Positions 59,383 to 64,000 of a stretch of DNA of 64,000 nucleotides are shown one piece after another (the first letter of the stretch is position 1; the number at the start of each line of letters is the position of its first letter). The DNA is taken from positions 1 through 64,000 of the forward strand of contig NZ_RBRE01000070.1 of assembly GCF_003700275.1 (NCBI RefSeq), in the 5' to 3' direction. Source of the stretch: Pseudomonas cichorii (GTDB taxonomy: Bacteria > Pseudomonadota > Gammaproteobacteria > Pseudomonadales > Pseudomonadaceae). Under the pieces are notes generated by a model, which saw nothing but the letters and a program-made list of their open reading frames with translations, was not told the origin of the DNA and ran no database searches. The position numbers and the translations under genes are program-made.

Positions 59383-59398
59383 ATAACCAAATGGTTAT
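59383..59398. promoter_or_regulatory. PcaQ-type binding site
   Basis: ATAACC-AAAT-GGTTAT is a perfect dyad and agrees with the reported PcaQ motif ATAACCN4GGTTAA except at the last base. It lies 117 bases before pcaH and overlaps the stop codon of pcaQ itself (59395-59397). Confidence 0.82.
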
Positions 59399-60324
59399 GT
59401 ATAGCGCCCTTCACGATAGGCTGCGCCTACCCCTCGCAACTCGTCCACACACCACTGGGCAGCCCGTGACAAAGGCAATGCCGGATTGCTGCACAGGCCG
59501 ACGGAACCGCCCGGCTCGCGAATCCCCATGTCCAGCTCTACCAGGGTGCCGCTCTGCAACTCCTGCAGAACCGCATCCAGCGGCGCAATCCAGATCGCGT
59601 TGCTGCACTGCACATAACGCCGGCTCAGGGTCAGCGACAGGGTTTCCAGACGCTGGCGTGGCGGCTGGATGCCGTATTGCACGAACAGGCTGTCGGCGAA
59701 CTTGCGGATCGTGGTTCCGGCCAGCGGCAGGACCAGCGGGAAGTCTTCCAGGCTTTCGCGCTTGAGCGGCGCCGCCAGCAACGGATGATCGCTGCGGACC
59801 ACCAGGGTCATCGACTCGTTGTACAGGTGCTCGAAGGTCAGGCCCTGGATCTGCGGGCTATCGGTCATGCGCCCGACCACCAGATCCAGTTCGCCGACGC
59901 GCAGTTGCGAAAGCAGATAGGCACTCGGGCCGGTCATCACGCTGACCACCAGAGCCGGATGCCGGGCATGCAACCGGCTGATGACTTCAGGCACCAGCAG
60001 GCTTTCGGCCGTAGACAGCACACCCAGACGAGCGGTAACCGTTTCATGCTCCCCCGAGCGCAAGCTGCTGACACCTTCACGCAGGGCCTGCACGCTCGGT
60101 CCGGCAAAACGCATGAACGCCACGCCCGCCTCGGTCAGCGCCGCCCCGCTCTTGCTGCGCACGAACAGCGTGGTTTCCAGCAGGGTTTCCAGTTCCTTGA
60201 GGCTCTTCGACAACGCTGGCTGGCTGATAGCCAGTGCATCGCAGGCCCGAGCCAGACTGCCCTGGCGCGCCACTTCGAGAAAACACACCAGATGACGAAA
60301 CTTGATGCGGGTATCGATATTCAA
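59395..60324 (-). CDS. pcaQ: LysR-type activator of the pca genes
   Basis: A protein of 309 residues. The LysR helix-turn-helix is FRHLVCFLEVARQGSLARAC then ISQPALSKSLKELETLLETT, with the PcaQ-like start MNIDTRIKFRHL. The start codon is TTG at 60324; no ATG is available nearby and homologues begin at this residue. PcaQ normally responds to 3-carboxy-cis,cis-muconate or its lactone. Here it is on the same strand as pcaHG, not divergent, and its binding site falls on its own stop codon. Confidence 0.9.
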   Translation of the reverse strand: MNIDTRIKFRHLVCFLEVARQGSLARACDALAISQPALSKSLKELETLLETTLFVRSKSGAALTEAGVAFMRFAGPSVQALREGVSSLRSGEHETVTARLGVLSTAESLLVPEVISRLHARHPALVVSVMTGPSAYLLSQLRVGELDLVVGRMTDSPQIQGLTFEHLYNESMTLVVRSDHPLLAAPLKRESLEDFPLVLPLAGTTIRKFADSLFVQYGIQPPRQRLETLSLTLSRRYVQCSNAIWIAPLDAVLQELQSGTLVELDMGIREPGGSVGLCSNPALPLSRAAQWCVDELRGVGAAYREGRYT

Positions 60325-60363
60325 CGCGCGCCGGGCCTTGTGAAATGGGAGGATTAAGGCTGT

Positions 60364-60603
60364 TTATCTGCTCAGAAAAAACGCTACCTGTTCGCTGTCG
60401 AAGGGCCAGTCCAGTTCGGCGCCGGTATCGATGCGGCGCAACACCGGAATCCGCAGGCCATAGTCCTCGAACAGCGACTCATGCTCAGCGATATCCAGCA
60501 ACTCGACCAGCAGACCATGTTCGACAAACGGCAGCAGGACCGCTTCAGCGACCTCACAGAGGTGACAACCCAGGGTTCCGAACAATTGGCATTCGGGAGG
60601 CAT
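60364..60603 (-). CDS. glutaredoxin-like protein (DUF836 type)
   Basis: A protein of 79 residues. CQLFGTLGCHLCEVAEAVL has a CHLC redox pair in the thioredoxin-like fold, and LRIPVLRR carries the cis-Pro. It matches the small glutaredoxin-like family PF05768. ATG 60603 follows GAGGA by 8 bases; an in-frame ATG at 60612 would add three residues. Partner proteins are unknown. Codons upstream to 60807 are out of family and ignored. Confidence 0.85.
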   Translation of the reverse strand: MPPECQLFGTLGCHLCEVAEAVLLPFVEHGLLVELLDIAEHESLFEDYGLRIPVLRRIDTGAELDWPFDSEQVAFFLSR

Positions 60604-60667
60604 GCAAAACATCCTCAGCGACTGAAGTGAAAGAAAACGCACGGGCCATTCTAAAACGCCTGGCTCT

Positions 60668-61300
60668 TCAGTGCGAGCCGCTTTCCAATGGCGGCGTACC
60701 GCGCCATTGCGGCTGCCTGAAAGCTTCCTCCGAACCGGACATGCCGGTTGAAATCCGGTCAAGCAGTTTTTCGGCGTTGTACTTGGTGGTCGTGCTGCTG
60801 ATGGCAATCAACAGCAGCCCGGTCATGACTGCCGTGGAAGGAATCCGTGTTCCGGAGTGATGCTCCAGGCAAGCGAGAAATACACAGGCCGCGAGCGAAC
60901 CGAGCAAGGCACCGGCGACCGCTTCGGCCAGCGGATGAATGAACGGCGCTACGCAATACAGACTGAACAACCAGCCCAGCAGCAGGCCCAGGGCAGCGGC
61001 TGGCCAGCGCAGCGAGTGCCTGAGCTGCCGGGCCAGCAGACTCAGGCCGACGGTCAGCACCAGGCAGGTATTCATGGCATGACCGCTGAGGACGTAGACT
61101 CCCAGACTGTCCAGCGCCACGCCCCAGCCTTTGAACAGGATCTTGCTGGCAACCACAATCGAGTACGCCACCAGCAGGGTCAGGCCCCAGAGCAGCGCCG
61201 CCGTTCGGGATCGGCTGGTCCACAGCCAGCCGCCAATGACCAGTGCGGCCGGAAACATGACCGTGATGCCACCGTAGGGCGTAAGTGTCTGCAAGAGCAT
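60668..61300 (-). CDS. PAP2-family membrane phosphatase
   Basis: A protein of 210 residues with six predicted membrane helices. The PAP2 motifs are reduced but visible: KILFKGWG in place of KxxxxxxRP, SGHAMNT (SGH) and FIHPLAEAVAG (HxxxD-like with HPLAE). Members remove phosphate from lipid phosphates such as undecaprenyl pyrophosphate. The last Asp being replaced may affect activity. ATG 61300 follows AGGAA by 8 bases. Confidence 0.78.
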   Translation of the reverse strand: MLLQTLTPYGGITVMFPAALVIGGWLWTSRSRTAALLWGLTLLVAYSIVVASKILFKGWGVALDSLGVYVLSGHAMNTCLVLTVGLSLLARQLRHSLRWPAAALGLLLGWLFSLYCVAPFIHPLAEAVAGALLGSLAACVFLACLEHHSGTRIPSTAVMTGLLLIAISSTTTKYNAEKLLDRISTGMSGSEEAFRQPQWRGTPPLESGSH

Positions 61301-61367
61301 CTGCAAGGTTCCTGAGATGGCCGTGCATCACAGCAGAAACCCGTGGCCGCTCGCCAGACATGTTTTT

Positions 61368-62450
61368 CTATGAGCCCACCATCCGCGCGTCAGTTCTAAA
61401 GCGCCGTTTACAGAACGCCGTGGCGCGGTCGAGCACCGGCTTCTCGAAACAGCGGTAGCCTACCCAGCCGTAACACACCACGGCCGCCATCATCAGCAAT
61501 GCGAAGAACACATTGTCCAGATAGCTCTCGGGCCATGCGCCTGCCAAACCCCATACTCGACCGATCACACCCAGCACCAACAGATGCGACAGATATACCG
61601 TGTAGGACATATCACCTACAGCGACCAGGAACTTGGGGATTTCGATCTTTTTCCGCCGCTCCAACAGGGCCAGGGCCAGCACCAGTGCCCCGAAGGTCGC
61701 GCCCACGGCCAGCATGCGCAACAGGCCCTGGCTGTCGTAAAGACGATAGAAGCCAATCAGCGGCATGCCGACCAGCGCAATTCCCAGCAACACCCAGACG
61801 TTTGTCGTCGATACCCGAGCACTGTGCGGCCCATAGAAAAACAGTGCCAGCGCCACGCCGATGATGAACTCCAGCGAATAGGGATGCAGGATGATCTTCA
61901 GGGCCGGCGAGTAGTCCTCCCAGTTCTCCAGGGTATTGAACACCACGATGACTGCGGCCCAGATCGCCAGCAGCAATGGCAGGCTCCGCTCGCGAAAAAA
62001 CAGAAAGCCGGTAAACATCAGGTAGAACCACAGCTCGAACAGCAGCGACCAGGCCACCATCACCAGCAAGACCTTGTCGTTGGGCAGCAGCAGGAAGGAC
62101 ATCAGCAGATTGGAGGACCCATGCCCGCTGTTGACCATGCCCGGCATGACCAGATACACGCCCAGCGTGATGAAAAAATACAGCCAGTAGGTGGGATAGA
62201 TCCGCGAAACCCGATTGAACAGAAAACGCTGAGTCTCGACGAGGTTCTGGAAACGCCCACGACTGACGATCACCATCACGAAGCCGCTGATGACAAAGAA
62301 CAGATCGACGCCCAACTGGAAAAAATCGATAAAAGGCGGCAGAAGAATATCGCCCCCGGAATATCTCTCCTCCAACGACATCATATGGAACAGCACGACG
62401 CCCAACACCGCCACGCCCCTGAGCCCTTGCAGGGAATACAGCCGCTCCAT
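61368..62450 (-). CDS. acyltransferase 3 family membrane protein (OafA/YrhL)
   Basis: A protein of 360 residues with about ten membrane helices. The start MERLYSLQGLRGVAVLGVVL is typical, with the catalytic His in VLFHMMS and the DLFFVISGFVM segment next; RFLFNRVSRIYPTYWLYFF carries the RxxR signature. It moves acetyl groups to surface sugars such as O antigen or exopolysaccharide. ATG 62450 follows GGAGAAAGG; ATG 62462 lacks a site. Target unknown. Confidence 0.9.
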   Translation of the reverse strand: MERLYSLQGLRGVAVLGVVLFHMMSLEERYSGGDILLPPFIDFFQLGVDLFFVISGFVMVIVSRGRFQNLVETQRFLFNRVSRIYPTYWLYFFITLGVYLVMPGMVNSGHGSSNLLMSFLLLPNDKVLLVMVAWSLLFELWFYLMFTGFLFFRERSLPLLLAIWAAVIVVFNTLENWEDYSPALKIILHPYSLEFIIGVALALFFYGPHSARVSTTNVWVLLGIALVGMPLIGFYRLYDSQGLLRMLAVGATFGALVLALALLERRKKIEIPKFLVAVGDMSYTVYLSHLLVLGVIGRVWGLAGAWPESYLDNVFFALLMMAAVVCYGWVGYRCFEKPVLDRATAFCKRRFRTDARMVGS

Positions 62451-62816
62451 GCCTTTCTCCATCACTGACCGGCGCTGCCTTCAGGGCAACGCAGTACTAC
62501 CAGAATTACTGACCCTGCATTTCGATAGAGAGCATAGCCAAGCACTGGAATTATGAAACCCCGACTCATGCTGCTCATTCATGCCCGTTGCCATTTGCAC
62601 ACAAGGAAGCCGGTCGAGCTGCATAAGGCACAATCCCGCAAAATCTCTCACAATGGATTACCTTTGATACATGCACGCCAAACTGGCGCGTCCGCTACAG
62701 TCACGCACCAACACATGACACAAGCTGCCCGGCACAAGGCGAATGCAGCAATTCAAATGAACCTTCACGATTGCACCGCACTCGAAACATCCATACGCCA
62801 CTTGACGGAGAAAACC
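62451..62816. other. divergent promoter region
   Basis: About 366 bases without a supported gene, between the acyltransferase and the YqjD-like gene. An open frame at 62553-62816 in phase with yqjD has unusual codon use and is read as leader. Nothing else was recognised. Confidence 0.4.
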
Positions 62817-63131
62817 ATGGCTCGCCAAACAGCACAGAATGCTCAGGACATATTGATGGCAGACTTCCAGACCCTGGTCGCCGACACCGAAAAACTGCTC
62901 GAACACACCGCCACCCTGGCCGGTGATCAGGCAGACGAGCTACGCGGCCAGATTCACGAAAGCCTGTTGCGCGCCCGGGAAACCCTGAAACTGACTGAAG
63001 AATCCCTGCGCGAACGCGGCCAGGCCGCCGTCATCGCCACCGAAGACTATGTCCAGAACAATCCATGGCAGTCGGTAGGTATCGCTGCCGGTGTCGGGTT
63101 CATTCTGGGCCTGCTGGCCACGAGGCGCTGA
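62817..63131 (+). CDS. YqjD/ElaB-like DUF883 protein
   Basis: A protein of 104 residues. A long helix with heptad-like spacing (LMADFQTLVADTEKLLEHTA) is followed by a C-terminal membrane helix VGIAAGVGFILGLLATRR with the arginine pair at the end. This is the DUF883 pattern of E. coli YqjD, which binds ribosomes at the membrane in stationary phase. CGGAG precedes ATG 62817. First gene of a three-gene set. Confidence 0.92.
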   Translation: MARQTAQNAQDILMADFQTLVADTEKLLEHTATLAGDQADELRGQIHESLLRARETLKLTEESLRERGQAAVIATEDYVQNNPWQSVGIAAGVGFILGLLATRR

Positions 63132-63135
63132 GCCC

Positions 63136-63528
63136 ATGAGCCTCGGAACTGAATCAGGTTCGCCTCAGGCTGACCAGGGCTCTTCGCCACGGCGTCTGGG
63201 CGCTGCATTCCTCGGTTTGCTGCACAGCCATGTGGAACTGTTCGGGATCGAACTGCAGGAACAGAAAGCCCGCACCTTGAGCCTGTTGCTGTTCGCCGGA
63301 CTGGCGCTGGTGTTCGCCCTGCTGCTGTTGACCGGTCTGTCGGCGCTGCTGCTGATCGTGCTGTGGGACAGCTATCGCCTGGCCGGCATCATTGGCCTGT
63401 GCTCGTTCTATCTGCTGGCCGGCCTGTTCTGTGCCTTGCGCCTGAAAGAGGCCATTTTTGACGAGTCCTCGCCCTTCAATGCAACCCTCGAAGAGCTGGC
63501 CAACGACCGTGAGCGACTGATGCCATGA
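63136..63528 (+). CDS. YqjE-like phage-holin-family membrane protein
   Basis: A protein of 130 residues. RRLGAAFLGLLHSHVELFGI precedes two strongly hydrophobic helices (LLLFAGLALVFALLLLTG; LAGIIGLCSFYLLAGLF). This is the putative Actinobacterial Holin-X/YqjE family. It starts 4 bases after the DUF883 gene and overlaps the next gene by ATGA, so the three form one operon. Confidence 0.9.
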   Translation: MSLGTESGSPQADQGSSPRRLGAAFLGLLHSHVELFGIELQEQKARTLSLLLFAGLALVFALLLLTGLSALLLIVLWDSYRLAGIIGLCSFYLLAGLFCALRLKEAIFDESSPFNATLEELANDRERLMP

Positions 63529-63866
63529 ACGAACCCAAGTCGCACAGCGGCAATACCCGGCGCGAGCTGCGCAAGGCGCTGATCCGCCTGCGCATGGAAA
63601 TGCATCGCCAGGAAATACGTCATGAGTCGGCGCACCTGCTGCAACCCTTGCAGCGGATGCGTGGCCTGAGAAACGATTGGCAAGGTGCTCTGGGCATCAA
63701 GCACGCGCCCTTGTGGGGAATGGGTGCGGTTGCCCTGTTGGGCTTCTTCAGCGGTCGCGGAGCCAAGAGCGGACGTACCAGCACCCTGAGTCGCATGATC
63801 AAGCTGGGCGTCACCCTGATGCCGTTGCTCAAGGTCGCCTTGCAGAACCGTACAGACAAACGCTGA
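63525..63866 (+). CDS. small membrane protein of the yqjDE cluster (YqjK-like position)
   Basis: A protein of 113 residues. A basic helical N-terminus (RRELRKALIRLRMEMHRQEI) is followed by one membrane helix (HAPLWGMGAVALLGFFSGRG) and a second hydrophobic stretch near residue 95. It starts inside the yqjE-like stop (ATGA). The position matches YqjK in enterobacteria, although the sequence is not obviously homologous. Confidence 0.8.
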   Translation: MNEPKSHSGNTRRELRKALIRLRMEMHRQEIRHESAHLLQPLQRMRGLRNDWQGALGIKHAPLWGMGAVALLGFFSGRGAKSGRTSTLSRMIKLGVTLMPLLKVALQNRTDKR

Positions 63867-63918
63867 TCCCTGTCTGGCTGTATTCTTGCAAGCCGAACTC
63901 TTGCAAAATGTGACAAGC

Positions 63919-63947
63919 GCCCGCTCCGGAGCCAATCCGGGGCGGGC
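63919..63947 (+). terminator. terminator of the yqjDE-like operon
   Basis: GCCCGC-T-CCGGA, loop GCCAA, TCCGG-GG-CGGGC with the tail TTTGTCGTTG. It is a strong stem with a modest T tail, 52 bases after the last stop. Confidence 0.75.
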
Positions 63948-63984
63948 TTTGTCGTTGTATTCGCATGCTACTAAGGAGGACCCT

Positions 63985-64000
63985 GTGATCGAAGGGCAGC
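63985..64000 (+). CDS. start of a gene that continues beyond the window
   Basis: GTG at 63985 lies 5 bases after AAGGAGG, a near-ideal ribosome site, and reads M-I-E-G-Q before the window ends. Too short to name. Confidence 0.55.

Overview
The window looks like chromosomal DNA of a Pseudomonas of the P. syringae group. The main reasons are the thrS-infC-rpmI-rplT-pheS-pheT-ihfA-merR order ending in a tRNA-Pro gene, a DpkA-type imine reductase that matches the P. syringae enzyme closely (from memory), a DUF1654 protein, OprD-family and PcaQ/PcaHG proteins of Pseudomonas type, and a Pseudomonas-style REP pair. No database could be searched; family names come from reading the proteins.

Region 1 (1 to about 12,250) is a variable island on the 3' side of tRNA-Pro(GGG). 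It opens with a frameshifted remnant of a P4-type integrase. Next comes an ABC-three-component conflict operon (720-4446): a Cap4-like nuclease fused to a C-terminal domain, a middle component, and a DUF3732 Rad50-like ATPase. After a decayed stretch comes a second cassette (5349-10165): a radical SAM protein with a cobalamin-type N-terminal domain, a divergent thymidylate-kinase-like enzyme, and a 900-residue STAND NTPase with a nuclease-like N-terminus and TPR-like repeats. A radical SAM enzyme beside a nucleotide kinase recalls viperin with CMPK2, but this radical SAM protein is not a viperin. It is the best candidate here for an undescribed defence system. A small zinc-ribbon protein and a 301-residue orphan fill the rest of the island.

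Region 2 (12,251-19,710) is core translation: tRNA-Pro, a MerR-type regulator, ihfA, pheT, pheS, rplT, rpmI, infC (apparently starting at ATT) and thrS, all on the minus strand. Region 3 (20,122-28,858) holds small secreted proteins, a cold-shock protein, an I78 inhibitor lipoprotein, and a ribose operon (rbsBACRKD) with a periplasmic nucleoside hydrolase and a perfect LacI-type operator. The operon can take ribose from external nucleosides to ribose 5-phosphate.

Region 4 (29,023-46,563) is mixed. It has two LexA-controlled promoters of identical geometry, one driving DUF1654-endA and one driving a 64-residue unknown protein. It also has a ParD-like/methionine aminopeptidase pair with its own palindrome, dpkA, an orphan FecR, a Fur-like protein, a KefC-type antiporter, an EmrAB-type efflux operon with its outer-membrane partner, a rhamnosyltransferase-like enzyme, moeA-moaB, mobA, a frameshifted YgdR-like lipoprotein gene and a pseudouridine synthase.

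Region 5 (46,604-60,324) is a quinate/shikimate-to-protocatechuate cluster: a shikimate/quinate dehydrogenase, a TetR regulator, quiC, an MFS transporter, a DMT transporter, an OprD porin, then pcaC, pcaB, pcaK, pcaG, pcaH and pcaQ. Three promoters share a 15-bp motif resembling a PcaR box, a PcaQ-type site lies before pcaH, and Crc/Hfq-type A-rich motifs precede pcaH and pcaK. pcaD is absent. Region 6 (60,364-64,000) has a glutaredoxin-like protein, a PAP2 phosphatase, an acyltransferase, a YqjD/YqjE-type membrane operon and the first codons of one more gene.
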